From the NCBI GenBank assembly GCA_040385105.1, contig JAZKHY010000061.1, positions 74,239-138,238 of the forward strand: a DNA stretch of 64,000 bases, given 5' to 3'. Below the pieces are notes generated by a model. The model did no database searches, was not told the origin of the DNA, and saw nothing but the letters and a program-made list of their open reading frames with translations. Position numbers and translations under genes: made by a program. This DNA is from JACMQX01 sp040385105. Lineage in GTDB: Bacteria; Pseudomonadota; Gammaproteobacteria; Burkholderiales; Burkholderiaceae_C. Shown piece by piece: positions 8,265 to 17,227 of the stretch; within the stretch, counting starts at the first letter, position 1, and the number at the start of each line of letters is the position of its first letter.

Positions 8265-8936
8265 ATGTCCCTCCAGACCATAGAAATCGAAACCGGCACC
8301 AACCCCACCGCCGCCATCATCCTCATGCACGGCCTGGGCGCCGACGGGAATGACTTTGTGCCGTTCACCGAAGAGCTGGACCTGAGGGCTGCAGGCGCGG
8401 TGCGCTTCGTGTTCCCGAATGCACCGCTGCTGCCGGTGACCATCAATGGCGGCTACCGCATGCCGGCCTGGTATGACATCCTGGGCATGGACCTCGTGCG
8501 CAACGAAGACGAGGCCGGCCTGCGCAAGTCGCAGGCGGCCATCGACGCACTGATCGAACGCGAGAAGGCGCGCGGCATTCCCGCCAACCGGATTGTCATG
8601 GCCGGCTTCTCGCAGGGCTGTGCCATGGCGCTGATGACCGGCCTGCGGCACAAGGACCGGCTGGCGGGCATCGTCGGCATGTCGGGCTACCTGCCGCTGG
8701 CCTCGATGACGGCTGCCGAAATCAGCGCCACCAATGCGGGCCTGCCGGTATTCCTCGGCCATGGCGTGCGTGACCCGGTGGTTCCACTGGCCGGCGGCGT
8801 TGCTTCGCGTGAAGCCCTGAAGGCCATGGGGTACGACGTGGAGTGGCACGAGTACCCGATGGAGCATTCGGTCTGCGCCCCCGAGGTTGCGGACCTCAAC
8901 CGCTGGCTGCTCAAGGTGCTCGCGCCGCGCGCATAG
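8265..8936 (+). CDS. Alpha/beta hydrolase, phospholipase/carboxylesterase family
   Basis: 223 aa, the usual length for the family. The oxyanion region LMHGLGADG is followed by the nucleophile elbow GFSQG (S116), the acid D170 (GVRDPVVP) and H201 (MEHSVC), a complete catalytic triad. Related enzymes hydrolyse short-chain carboxyl esters or lysophospholipids in the cytoplasm. No signal peptide is present. The ATG at 8265 is followed immediately by the family N-terminus. It seems monocistronic. Confidence 0.92.
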   Translation: MSLQTIEIETGTNPTAAIILMHGLGADGNDFVPFTEELDLRAAGAVRFVFPNAPLLPVTINGGYRMPAWYDILGMDLVRNEDEAGLRKSQAAIDALIEREKARGIPANRIVMAGFSQGCAMALMTGLRHKDRLAGIVGMSGYLPLASMTAAEISATNAGLPVFLGHGVRDPVVPLAGGVASREALKAMGYDVEWHEYPMEHSVCAPEVADLNRWLLKVLAPRA

Positions 8937-8951
8937 CCTTCAAGTTGCCGG

Positions 8952-9251
8952 TCAGTTCTCGAAGTCGCTGGCCTGCAGCACGATGGGGTTGCCCACGTGG
9001 ACTCCCACCGTCAGGATGTTCACCACTTTTTCCGCGATGCGTTTGACATGGGTGTCAAACGCGTGGTGGACGTCCTGGTACGAAGGCAGGACCGAATCGT
9101 CCAGCTTTTCCAGCGCGTCCTGCGTCAGCACGAACTTGCGGTGCTGCCAGGCGAGGCCTGCGTTGAAGTAAACGCCTGCGCGGCCTGCAAAGTCGGCAAC
9201 GCGCACATCGTTCAGCACGTCTGCGGCGCGTTCAATGGTCTGGGTGGGCAT
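8952..9251 (-). CDS. Conserved hypothetical protein (99 aa)
   Basis: Start ATG 9251 is supported by GGAG 6 nt upstream; an upstream ATG would add 10 residues. The sequence is soluble with no signal peptide or helix (PTQTIERAADVLNDVRVADF ... HAFDTHVKRIAEKVVNIL), mixed alpha/beta by eye. I do not recognise a family. It converges on the carboxylesterase gene, with 15 bp between stops. Confidence 0.7.
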   Translation of the reverse strand: MPTQTIERAADVLNDVRVADFAGRAGVYFNAGLAWQHRKFVLTQDALEKLDDSVLPSYQDVHHAFDTHVKRIAEKVVNILTVGVHVGNPIVLQASDFEN

Positions 9252-9569
9252 GGTTTCTCCTGTGGTGGGTGTTGCAGGCATCGTAGGGAAACAAGCGTGC
9301 CGCGCGTGTAGGACGGCAGCACTTTCGACTCAACTTCCACGCCTGCACGCGCACCAATGCATGAGCGCGGGGCCCGTGTGTGGCGGGCCGTCCGGCTACT
9401 GAATGTGACCATCTGAAAGTGAATGATTTCAGGGCGGTCCATGTCCTACATGCACATGCGTGCGACACCGATGCCCCGCACGCGGCCCTGCCGATAAATT
9501 TGAGTCAGCCGGTATTTCTGTCGGCAGTATCCAGCCCTCCGGGGTCTTTCAATCATCAAGGAGTTAGCC
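9252..9569. other. Gene-free stretch, nothing specific seen
   Basis: 318 bp between two divergent starts. It must hold the promoters of both small genes, but I see no convincing -35/-10 pair, palindrome or repeat in it. Confidence 0.5.
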
Positions 9570-9845
9570 ATGACAAAGTTTCCCAAAAGCCTGACCGTTC
9601 TTGCCACCGCCGCCGCCCTGGTTGCAGGCGTTGCCTTTGCACAGACCAGCGATCCGGCACAGCAGCCGGCGCCCAACACGACCGGCCAGCCCGGCGCAAC
9701 CCTGGGTGCCCAGGAGTCTGGCACCATGAACTCCGGCAGCACGCTGAACAACTCCGGCACCGTCAATTCCGGAAGCAGTGTGGACGGCACCACCAACGCA
9801 CAGAGCGACATCGTCTCGCCCGAGCCGCGCGCTGACCGCAACTAA
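9570..9845 (+). CDS. Small secreted Asn/Ser/Gly/Thr-rich protein
   Basis: 91 aa. AAGGAG lies 7 nt ahead of the ATG. The first 24 residues are a clear signal peptide (LTVLATAAALVAGVAFAQ). The mature part is low complexity, with SGTMNSGSTLNNSGTVNSGS repeating a Gly-Thr-x-Asn-Ser-Gly-Ser unit, so it is probably disordered and periplasmic or exported. No enzymatic motif is seen and the function is unknown. Confidence 0.75.
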   Translation: MTKFPKSLTVLATAAALVAGVAFAQTSDPAQQPAPNTTGQPGATLGAQESGTMNSGSTLNNSGTVNSGSSVDGTTNAQSDIVSPEPRADRN

Positions 9846-9947
9846 GCTGTGACACACGGCGCACGGGGGCCGCGCATGATACGCGCGGTCCCTGTGCACG
9901 ACATGTTCGCGACAGTCCCCCAGCCCATCTCCAAACCTTCCGTCACC

Positions 9948-10712
9948 ATGACCACACAGGAACCATCCCAGCTGGACGCCGTGCTCAAGGGTTTGGGCAT
10001 GGGTTGCGCCATCCTCGCGCTGATCATGCCGGGGCAGGTCACCTCATCGCAGAAGCGTGTGCCGCGCACCGCCGCAGTCGTGCAGTTGCAGAACCTGCCG
10101 ATGCATGCGGACTTTGGCCATGAGTCCGTGTCCGAAGACGTCCGGCATACCGCCAACTGGGCGATGCATTCGCGCGATGCGCACGGCATGCCCTTTGTCG
10201 TCGTTGACAAGAAGAACGTCACCGTCCATGTATTCGGCCCCGATGGCCGGCTGCGTGGCTCCACGCCGGTGCTGCTGGGCTCGGCCGTTGGCGACGACTC
10301 GGTGCATGGCATCGGCGAGCGGGAGATATCAGGCATCCTGCCGCACGAGCGCACCACTCCCTCGGGCCGCTTCGTGAGCACGCCGGGGCGCAATGCCGCA
10401 GGCGAGGACATTGTCTGGGTGGACTACGACGCCGCCGTGTCCATGCACCGTGTGCGCCCCAAGGTCGCGGCCGAGCAGCGCCTGGAGCGGCTGGCGTCCC
10501 CCACGCCGGACGACAACCGCATCTCGTTTGGCTGCATCAATGTGCCGACCCGCTTCTACGACGCCATGATCCACCCGCTGCTGGGGCGATCGAAGGCGGT
10601 GGTGTATGTGCTGCCCGAAACCCGGCCCTTGCGTGAGGAATTTGGCTCTTACGACGTGCCGGGCGCCCCGGCGACGGCCACCGCGCTGCAAAGCCTGCCG
10701 CAAAGCCGTTAA
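9948..10712 (+). CDS. L,D-transpeptidase-like (YkuD-fold) protein, copy 1
   Basis: 254 aa from ATG 9948; the frame is open upstream to 9849 and no ribosome site decides the start. A hydrophobic segment (about residues 10-27) should act as membrane anchor or signal. The catalytic-type motif is SFGCINV with an upstream His (MHRVRP); the classic family form is SHGC[IV]R, so the trailing Arg is missing. It would act in the periplasm on peptidoglycan stem peptides, if active. It shares long stretches with the gene at 13738, for example LPHERTTPxGRFVSxPGRN and VVYVLPETRP. Confidence 0.75.
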   Translation: MTTQEPSQLDAVLKGLGMGCAILALIMPGQVTSSQKRVPRTAAVVQLQNLPMHADFGHESVSEDVRHTANWAMHSRDAHGMPFVVVDKKNVTVHVFGPDGRLRGSTPVLLGSAVGDDSVHGIGEREISGILPHERTTPSGRFVSTPGRNAAGEDIVWVDYDAAVSMHRVRPKVAAEQRLERLASPTPDDNRISFGCINVPTRFYDAMIHPLLGRSKAVVYVLPETRPLREEFGSYDVPGAPATATALQSLPQSR

Positions 10713-10872
10713 TATCAGACAGGTGTACAAGGGCCGCAATGGCTGTGGGTCCTTGCAACATTCGTAACTTCTTCTTACAACGCCGGCAGGCATGCGCGAG
10801 ACACCGTCACGGGTGCTTCGTATGATTTGCCTTTCTGGCAAGACAAGAGGCAGTTTCCCACCACTGTCACAC

Positions 10873-13491
10873 ATGGCTTCGCAACCGTACATTCTGCAAA
10901 AGTGCTTCAAGGACGCGTCCGCAGCCGCAGGGCCGGCGCTGGAGCGTTGCATTGACTATGCGGTGGGCGTGTTGCAGGAGGCCGAGACCAAGAGCCTGAA
11001 GGCCAAACAGCGCGACGAGCTGGCCATGGCCTGGCGCGAGCTGCTCAAGCTCAGGCCCGTCTGGGTTGCCCAATACCCGCGCGACGTGCTTGCCGCCTTC
11101 AATACCCCGGTAGATGCTGCAAGGGCGGGCGCTGCACCGGCAGCCCGCACCCTGTCCGCCGGCGACAAGTTTTCACTGGTGGATGACGACGAACTGGTGC
11201 AGAACATCGAGTCGTCCCGGCTGCTCCAGCGCGTGCTGCCGGTGGTGGAACAGGTGCTGTCCGAGCTGGATGCGTTGATGAGCTCGGCCCAGGGCCTGCC
11301 CAATGTATCGCCCGAACTCAACCCGGTGCGCCCCGACGCCTTTGCCCAGGCCCTGCGCCGCATGATCGACGAGGCCCAGGCCGAGCCCGACACGCGCATG
11401 CTGTGGTCGCGCCATGTGGGCGCGCAGCTCGGCAAGGAGCTCAAACAGATCTACACCGAGATGGTTGACACGCTCAAGGCGGCCAACGTTCAGTCGGCCA
11501 GCTACCGCGTGCTGCAGACGCCCGCCAGCGTCACGGCCAAGCGCATTTCCGCGCGCACTGACGGGGGGCCCGCCGGTGCTGGTGGCCCCGGTGGTGCCGG
11601 CGGCGCGGGTGGAGGCTATGGCGGCATGGGCCATGAGGCGCCACCGGGCGGCCTGCTGGGCGACGGCCTGCCAGACCCCGAGCAGTACTACGACCTGTCC
11701 AATTACGAAATCAGCGACGCGCTGTTCCAGGACTTCCTGTTCCACGGCGGCTCCAACCAGCAGCAGGGCCTGGCGCCCTCCTATTACGCCTCGGTCGATG
11801 AAGAGCTGGCCAACCTGCGTGCCGAGCCCGACCTGGGCCCGCAGTTCCAGGAGACCGAGCCGCCGATCCCGCAGGAATACCTGCAGATGCCGGCGGTGGA
11901 CCGGCCGGCGCGCTTTGTCGATGTACTGAGCCAGCTGAGCTCCCAGGTCTGGGGCGCCTACGGCCGCTCGCGCGAGCGCGCCATCCTGCGCACCCAGCTC
12001 AAGAAAGACGCCACCCGTGTAGGCCAGGTGCTGGGCCTGGAGGTGGTGCGCAAGCTGGTCAACCAGGTGGCGCAGGACCCGCGCCTGCTGGTGCCGGTGC
12101 GCGAGTCCATCGTGGCGCTGGAGCCGTCGCTGCTGCGCCTGGCCATGATCGACCCGCGCTTTTTCAGCGACGAGCGCCACCCGGGCCGCCGGCTGATGGA
12201 GCGCGTGGCCGAACGCAGCTTCAAGTACAACGACGAGTTCAGCCCCGAGTTCCAGGCTTTCTTCCAGCCGGTGGCCAAGGCCTTCGTGGCCCTGAACGAC
12301 CGAGAGATCACAGAAGCCCAGCCGTTCGAGTCCGCGCTGCAGCAGCTGGAGTCCCAATGGCTGGAGCAGGACCGCGACGAGGGCGGCCAGCAGCAGCAGA
12401 TGCTGCAGGCGATGCAGTTCGCCGAAGAGCGGCAGGCCAAGGCCGACCAGATCGCCTGGGACCTCAGCAACCGCTCCGACCTGGACCATGTTCCTGCCGT
12501 GGTGCTGGACTTCCTCTACGGCCCCTGGGCGCTGGCCATGGCCCATGCCCGCATGACCGACAAGACCGACGCCATCGACCCCATGGGCCTGGGCTCGGTG
12601 GTGGCGGACCTCATCTGGAGCGTCAAGACCGAGTTCACGCTGCGCCAGCCGGCCAAGCTGCTGGAAATGATCCCGCCGCTGATCCGGGAATTGCGCGCCG
12701 GGCTGGACCTGCTGGGCCGCGACCAGCGCGAGGACGACGCATTCTTTGAGGCGCTGATGCGCCTGCACCGCCCGGCGCTGCGGCTGCGCCGCGCCAAGAA
12801 CCGGCGCGATGCCGAGGTGGAATCCGGCGCCGTGCCGCTGGACGCCGAGGCCCTGCCGGCCACACCGGAGCAGCGCAAGGCCAAGGCTGCAGCGCTGCCC
12901 TGGCTGGCGCGCCAGGACATGGCTGCCGCCGGCTTTGAAGACACCCTGCCCACCGGGGCCGCGCAGCTGGAGGAAGAATTGCCCGCCCCCCCCGCGCCGG
13001 TTCAGGAAGCCGCTGGGGCAATGGACTTCTCGCTGGACCCGGCGCTTGCCGCCGGCGCCTCGGCCGCGTCTTCAGCCGAGGCTGCGGTGGAAGACGCCGG
13101 CCCCACACCAGCCGACATCCTCGCCACGCTGGTCACCGGCAGCTGGGCCGACCTGTATTCCAAAGGCCGCTGGCTGCGGGCCCAGCTGATCTGGGCCAGC
13201 TCCAAGGGCACGCTGTTCATGTTTGTGAGCCATGGCGGCCAGCCGCACTCGATGACGAAGCGCAGCTGCGAGCGCCTCATCCGCGAGCGGTTGCTGCGCC
13301 CGGTGGACGCCCACGGCGTGGTGGCCAATGCGCTGGATGCCGTGGCGCGCGAGGCCGCACCCGGCAAGGGGCGCAGCGGCGACGGCGCAGCATCGCAACC
13401 GGTACCGCTGGACGACGACGGCAACCGCGCCGGGAAGGCGTACCTGCCGCGCCGCCCGTCCAGCACCAGCCAGATGGGCATCCTGGCCTGA
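10873..13491 (+). CDS. DUF1631 family protein
   Basis: 872 aa from ATG 10873 (MASQPYILQKCFKDASAAAG). An ATG 81 nt upstream would add a tail that looks non-coding. Regions typical of the family are QKCFKDASAAAGPALERCID at the start, the central RMIDEAQAEPDTRMLWSRHV, and the C-terminal GSWADLYSKGRWLRAQLIWA with TKRSCERLIRERLLRPVD. A Gly-rich linker lies at about residues 230-255. The family is soluble and of unknown function, often mis-annotated as thymidine phosphorylase. It lies between the two L,D-transpeptidase-like paralogs. Confidence 0.88.
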   Translation: MASQPYILQKCFKDASAAAGPALERCIDYAVGVLQEAETKSLKAKQRDELAMAWRELLKLRPVWVAQYPRDVLAAFNTPVDAARAGAAPAARTLSAGDKFSLVDDDELVQNIESSRLLQRVLPVVEQVLSELDALMSSAQGLPNVSPELNPVRPDAFAQALRRMIDEAQAEPDTRMLWSRHVGAQLGKELKQIYTEMVDTLKAANVQSASYRVLQTPASVTAKRISARTDGGPAGAGGPGGAGGAGGGYGGMGHEAPPGGLLGDGLPDPEQYYDLSNYEISDALFQDFLFHGGSNQQQGLAPSYYASVDEELANLRAEPDLGPQFQETEPPIPQEYLQMPAVDRPARFVDVLSQLSSQVWGAYGRSRERAILRTQLKKDATRVGQVLGLEVVRKLVNQVAQDPRLLVPVRESIVALEPSLLRLAMIDPRFFSDERHPGRRLMERVAERSFKYNDEFSPEFQAFFQPVAKAFVALNDREITEAQPFESALQQLESQWLEQDRDEGGQQQQMLQAMQFAEERQAKADQIAWDLSNRSDLDHVPAVVLDFLYGPWALAMAHARMTDKTDAIDPMGLGSVVADLIWSVKTEFTLRQPAKLLEMIPPLIRELRAGLDLLGRDQREDDAFFEALMRLHRPALRLRRAKNRRDAEVESGAVPLDAEALPATPEQRKAKAAALPWLARQDMAAAGFEDTLPTGAAQLEEELPAPPAPVQEAAGAMDFSLDPALAAGASAASSAEAAVEDAGPTPADILATLVTGSWADLYSKGRWLRAQLIWASSKGTLFMFVSHGGQPHSMTKRSCERLIRERLLRPVDAHGVVANALDAVAREAAPGKGRSGDGAASQPVPLDDDGNRAGKAYLPRRPSSTSQMGILA

Positions 13492-13737
13492 AGGGCGCAG
13501 AAATTTTGTAACGCATCAGGAGCCGGGAAATGCCTGCGGCGCTCCTGTGAAGGCATGTGGCTTGTGCGCGATGTGTAACCAGGAAATCGCGCCAAAAGAC
13601 CCTACGCCCGCATCTGCGCCTGTTACAAACCGTTGTCTTGTGTCACGGCCCCCGCTAGCATTTGTTCCATTCAGCGCCGCAGAGCGTTGCCTTGATCTGG
13701 TGGAATCAAAATTCGCAGGTTTTTCTCAAGTCTGTTG

Positions 13738-14346
13738 ATGGCGTGCATGCCTGGCGTGGGCGCACTCATGTGCCTTCCCGCAGCAGCCGCACAGCCGGTT
13801 GATTTTGCCGGCGCACGGCCGACGGCCGACGCCGCGTGGATGGGCCACTGGATCGGCGACACCGCCGACAACCAGGGCCTGCCCTTTGTGATCATCGACA
13901 AGAAGGGCGCGCGTATCCATGTGTTCGAGGCGTCCGGCCGCCTGGTGGGTGATGCCCCGGCGCTGCTGGGCCTGGCGCCCGGCGACCATTCTGTGCCGGG
14001 CATCGGCCAGCGCGACCTGTCGCAGATACTGCCGCACGAACGCACCACGCCGGCAGGCCGCTTTGTCTCGCTGCCCGGCCGCAACCTGAACGGCGAGCAG
14101 GTCATCTGGATCGACTGGAACGCAGGCCTGGCCATTCACCGTGTGCGCACCAGCAACCCGAAGGAGCGCCGGCCGCAGCGCCTGGCTTCAGCCACGGTGG
14201 ACGACAACCGCATTTCACTGGGCTGTGTAGTGGTGTCGCTGGAGTTCTTCGAGAACGTGGTGCAGGCGACGCTGGGGAAAACGCGCGCTGTGGTTTATGT
14301 ACTCCCGGAAACACGTCCGGTGCAAGAATTCTTCGGCGCGCACTGA
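13738..14346 (+). CDS. L,D-transpeptidase-like (YkuD-fold) protein, copy 2
   Basis: 202 aa. Starts at ATG 13738, with TTG 13735 as an alternative; the frame is closed by TGA at 13693, so no longer form exists. A short signal-like N-terminus (VGALMCLPAAAA) precedes the domain. The active-site motif is SLGCVVV, further from SHGC[IV]R than in copy 1, though the Cys and upstream His (IHRVRT) remain. Close sequence similarity to the gene at 9948 indicates duplication with a DUF1631 gene in between. Activity is uncertain. Confidence 0.75.
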   Translation: MACMPGVGALMCLPAAAAQPVDFAGARPTADAAWMGHWIGDTADNQGLPFVIIDKKGARIHVFEASGRLVGDAPALLGLAPGDHSVPGIGQRDLSQILPHERTTPAGRFVSLPGRNLNGEQVIWIDWNAGLAIHRVRTSNPKERRPQRLASATVDDNRISLGCVVVSLEFFENVVQATLGKTRAVVYVLPETRPVQEFFGAH

Positions 14347-14362
14347 TCTTTTCCCGTCACCG

Positions 14363-14390
14363 TGGATTGCGGGTCAAGCCCGCAATGACA
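14363..14390. repeat. REP-like palindromic repeat, copy 2
   Basis: TGGATTGCGGG-TCAA-GCCCGCAATGACA, a variant with a compensated stem (ATTGCGGG paired with CCCGCAAT). Eight bp separate it from the inverted copy at 14398-14425, making a BIME-like pair between two convergent genes, a likely bidirectional terminator. Confidence 0.75.
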
Positions 14391-14397
14391 AGCTTGC

Positions 14398-14425
14398 TGT
14401 CATCCCGGACTTGATCCGGGATCCA
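14398..14425. repeat. REP-like palindromic repeat, copy 3 (inverted, overlaps nudC)
   Basis: TGTCATCCCGGACTTGATCCGGGATCCA is the reverse complement of copy 1 over its whole length. The minus-strand gene nudC reads through it and uses its TGA (14400-14402) as stop codon, so the repeat encodes the last residues, MDPGSSPG. Confidence 0.8.
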
Positions 14426-15242
14426 TCTTCGGCAGGTGCGCGTTGATCAAATGCCCGGCAATCGACAGCCCCATCGGCGGGGTGCGCGGCAGCTCGTCCC
14501 CCGGCCCGAACCACTGCGCCTCGGCGATCTCGCTTTCATCGACCCTGATCTCGCCGCTGTCGTATTCGGCGGTGAAGGCGATCATCAATGAATGCGGGAA
14601 CGGCCAGGGCTGGCTGCCGAAGTATTTGAGGTCGCGCACCCGCAAGCCCACCTCCTCGAAAATCTCGCGGTGCACCGCCTCTTCAATGGACTCGCCCGCT
14701 TCCACAAAGCCGGCCAGTGCGGTGTAGAAGCGCGCGGGCGAGTTGTGGTGGCGCGCCAGCAGGATCGACTCGCCGCGCCGGATCAGTACCATCATGGCCG
14801 GCGAGATGCGCGGGTAGGCCACCATGCCGCATGACGGGCATTTGACGCAGCGCTCACCCGGCACATGCGCGGTAGGCGTGGCGCAGGCGCCGCAGAACTG
14901 GTGGGTGCGGGCCCATTCGGCAATCTGCCAGGAGCGGCCGGCCACAGCCAGCAGCTGCTCGTCCATGGCGCCGAACAGCGAGCGCAGCTTGCTGTAGCGG
15001 TGGCCGTCCGGCGGCGGCGTGCCGCGCGGCACCCAAGTGGCCTGGCAGTAGCGGCCGTCCAGCGTACCCACGGGGTGGAACTGCGACTTCTTCACCCCCA
15101 TCATCAGCACCGCCATCGGGTGGGGCAGCGACAGGTCGTCCTCGCTGACCAGCAGCTCGTCGCCGCAGAACACGAAGTTGAGCGGCTCGGCATGGTCCTG
15201 CGCGGCCAGCAGTGAAACAAAGGAGGCGGGTGTCTTCAGCAT
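14400..15242 (-). CDS. nudC: NAD(+)/NADH diphosphatase NudC
   Basis: 280 aa. A four-Cys zinc ribbon (CGAC ... CVKCPSC) at about residues 120-145 is followed by the Nudix box GFVEAGESIEEAVHREIFEEVGL, matching GX5EX7REUXEEXGU. Downstream SQPWPFPHSLMIAF is the SQPWPFPxS array that distinguishes NADH pyrophosphatases. It hydrolyses NAD(H) to NMN(H) and AMP, and decaps NAD-RNA in E. coli. The start is ATG 15242, giving MLKTPASFV. The C-terminal MDPGSSPG is contributed by a REP element. It forms an operon with the second Nudix gene 7 bp upstream. Confidence 0.93.
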   Translation of the reverse strand: MLKTPASFVSLLAAQDHAEPLNFVFCGDELLVSEDDLSLPHPMAVLMMGVKKSQFHPVGTLDGRYCQATWVPRGTPPPDGHRYSKLRSLFGAMDEQLLAVAGRSWQIAEWARTHQFCGACATPTAHVPGERCVKCPSCGMVAYPRISPAMMVLIRRGESILLARHHNSPARFYTALAGFVEAGESIEEAVHREIFEEVGLRVRDLKYFGSQPWPFPHSLMIAFTAEYDSGEIRVDESEIAEAQWFGPGDELPRTPPMGLSIAGHLINAHLPKMDPGSSPG

Positions 15243-15249
15243 GATGGGG

Positions 15250-16131
15250 TCATTTGAACAGCGACTCGAAACCGTCTGGCGGCTCAAAGCGCTTGTTGCG
15301 GTAGCTCAGGCGCGAGGGGCCGGGCATGGCGGCGTCGCGCAGCGAATGGCGCTCGTCGCCGGGGTAGCAGATGGTGCGCACGCCGTCCGCATCAAACGGC
15401 TCGGGCTGGATCACCGGCGGCATGCGGCTGCGTGCAGCGGCCAGCGCGTCCTGCACGCCGGCATGGCGCGACAGGTGGGCCAGGCTCATGATCTGCGGCG
15501 GCGCCAGCTGGATGCCGCCGGCCCAGTACTGCTCCAGCGCATCGCGCGGGCGCAGCCATACGCTCTCGGTGGACTCATGGTCGTTGTGCACGGCTACCTG
15601 GCCCTGGGGCACGGCGGCCACGAAAAAGCGGGTGTCAAAGCGCTTGTTCATCACCGACGGCATGGTCGGCGTGATCCAGCGCGACCACGGCGCGACGCTG
15701 CTGGCCTGCAGGCGCAGCTTGAGCGCCGCCAGCATGTCCGCAAAGGCATGGCCGTCACGCAGCATGGCCCAGGCCTCGGCAGCGGTCCGGGCCGACGCGC
15801 CCTCGGCATACAGCACGCCGGACTCCTCGAAAGCCTCACGCAGCGCGGCCACGTACAGGCCCGCAGCCGTCGCGGCATCAATGGCCGGCTCGTTCAGGCG
15901 GGCGAGCAGGGTGTCTGGGGTTTCATCCAGGTGGGCCAGCATGTCCAGCTCGGCGTCGGCGCCGTCCACCTTGCCGCCGGGGAACACGTAGGCGCCGCCC
16001 AGCACGTCAGCCAGGCCGTGGCGTTTGAGCAAAAAGACCTCAAGCCCCTGCGCGCCGTCGCGCAGCATCATGACGGTGGCGGCCGGGCGCGGCGCGGCGG
16101 TGACAGTTGAGCGGTTCAGGTCCATGTACAT
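15250..16131 (-). CDS. Nudix hydrolase, NUDT19-like
   Basis: 293 aa; ATG 16131 (MYMDL) or ATG 16125 are both possible. The domain begins ATVMMLRD and continues LKRHGLADVLGGAYVFPGGK. The Nudix helix REAFEESGVLYA is separated from the GGK by a long insert (about 50 residues), as in the NUDT19/CoA-diphosphatase-like group rather than the MutT type. The substrate is unknown; acyl-CoA or another nucleoside diphosphate is plausible. Expressed ahead of nudC. Confidence 0.85.
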   Translation of the reverse strand: MYMDLNRSTVTAAPRPAATVMMLRDGAQGLEVFLLKRHGLADVLGGAYVFPGGKVDGADAELDMLAHLDETPDTLLARLNEPAIDAATAAGLYVAALREAFEESGVLYAEGASARTAAEAWAMLRDGHAFADMLAALKLRLQASSVAPWSRWITPTMPSVMNKRFDTRFFVAAVPQGQVAVHNDHESTESVWLRPRDALEQYWAGGIQLAPPQIMSLAHLSRHAGVQDALAAARSRMPPVIQPEPFDADGVRTICYPGDERHSLRDAAMPGPSRLSYRNKRFEPPDGFESLFK

Positions 16132-16207
16132 TACGGCGGGTTCGCCCTGAGGCTACCAGAGTCCGGGCCGGAGCACACATCACCAACATGACAGGAAACA
16201 CTTCACC

Positions 16208-17083
16208 ATGAGCATTGATTTCAAGGGCCGCGTGGCCATCGTCACAGGCGCGGGAGGCGGTCTGGGCAGGCAGCATGCACTCAGGCTGGCGGCGCGCGGC
16301 GCCAAAGTGCTGGTCAACGACCTGGGCGGTGCCGATGCCGTGGTCCAGGAGATCCGCAAGGCCGGCGGCGAGGCCATCGGCAATGCAGCCTCGGTCACCG
16401 ACTTTGCCGCGGTCGAGGCGATGGTGAAGCAGGCCGTGGACGCCTGGGGCAAGGTGGACATCCTGATCAACAACGCCGGCATCCTGCGCGACAAGAGCTT
16501 TGCCAAGATGGACCTGGCGGACTTCCGCCTGGTGATGGACGTGCACCTGATGGGCTCGGTGAACTGCACCAAGGCCGTGTGGGCACTGATGAATGCGCAG
16601 AAGTACGGCCGCATCGTGATGACGACGTCGTCTTCCGGCCTGTACGGCAACTTCGGCCAGTCCAACTACGGCGCCGCCAAGATGGCGCTGGTGGGGCTGA
16701 TGCAGACGCTGTCGCTGGAAGGCGCGAAGAACAACGTCCATGTCAACTGCCTGGCCCCCACCGCCGCCACCCGCATGACCGAAGGCCTGATGCCCCAGGC
16801 CGTGCTGGATGCGCTGCAACCTGAATATGTGGTGCCGGCGATGCTGGTGCTGGCGTCTGAAGGCGCGCCGAACCGGACGATCCTGTGTGCCGGCGCGGGC
16901 ACCTTCGAGTCGGCCCACATCACGCTGACGCAGGGTGTCCACCTGGGCACCGGTGAACAGACGCCGGAGCGGCTGGCGGAGCAACTGGCCCAGGTGCTGG
17001 ACCGCGAAGGCGACATGGTGCCGGGCAGCGGATCGGCGCAGGGGGCCAATGAGGTGGGCAAGGCCGGCGCTGTGGCGGCCTGA
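16208..17083 (+). CDS. SDR-family NAD(P)-dependent dehydrogenase
   Basis: 291 aa. The nucleotide-binding TGAGGGLG (residues 13-20), NNAG (88-91), a Ser cluster at 141-143 and Y154-x3-K158 form the classical SDR set. The pattern KSFAKMDLADFRLVMDVHL resembles the dehydrogenase domain of peroxisomal multifunctional enzyme type 2, so oxidation of a 3-hydroxyacyl-CoA is the best guess. The ~40 residues after the core (EQTPERLAEQLAQVLDREGD) fit that group. It is followed by a strong terminator and seems to stand alone. Confidence 0.9.
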   Translation: MSIDFKGRVAIVTGAGGGLGRQHALRLAARGAKVLVNDLGGADAVVQEIRKAGGEAIGNAASVTDFAAVEAMVKQAVDAWGKVDILINNAGILRDKSFAKMDLADFRLVMDVHLMGSVNCTKAVWALMNAQKYGRIVMTTSSSGLYGNFGQSNYGAAKMALVGLMQTLSLEGAKNNVHVNCLAPTAATRMTEGLMPQAVLDALQPEYVVPAMLVLASEGAPNRTILCAGAGTFESAHITLTQGVHLGTGEQTPERLAEQLAQVLDREGDMVPGSGSAQGANEVGKAGAVAA

Positions 17084-17116
17084 CAGCAGCGCCTGCCGGC
17101 GCTGGGAACTACAAGC

Positions 17117-17137
17117 CCGCGCGTTGCGCGGTTTTTT
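17117..17137 (+). terminator. Rho-independent terminator after the SDR gene
   Basis: CCGCGC (17117-17122), loop GTT, GCGCGG (17126-17131), then six T. An outer CTACAA...TTGTAG pair encloses it. It lies 34 bp after the SDR stop codon. Confidence 0.85.
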
Positions 17138-17227
17138 CGCGCATGTTTGTAGCCTGCGGCGAGCGGTGTATGCGCCGTGCCGGCCCCGTCACCGGCCGCC
17201 TTCGGCGGCTCCCCTGCGCTGCTCTGT

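Noticed and set aside
10792..10872. Longer N-terminus for the DUF1631 protein
   Set aside because: The extra 27 residues look non-coding, and the family start matches ATG 10873.
11173..12768. 531-codon minus-strand frame inside the DUF1631 gene
   Set aside because: Low-complexity His/Gln/Arg-rich antisense translation, as expected in GC-rich coding DNA; the plus frame has family blocks.
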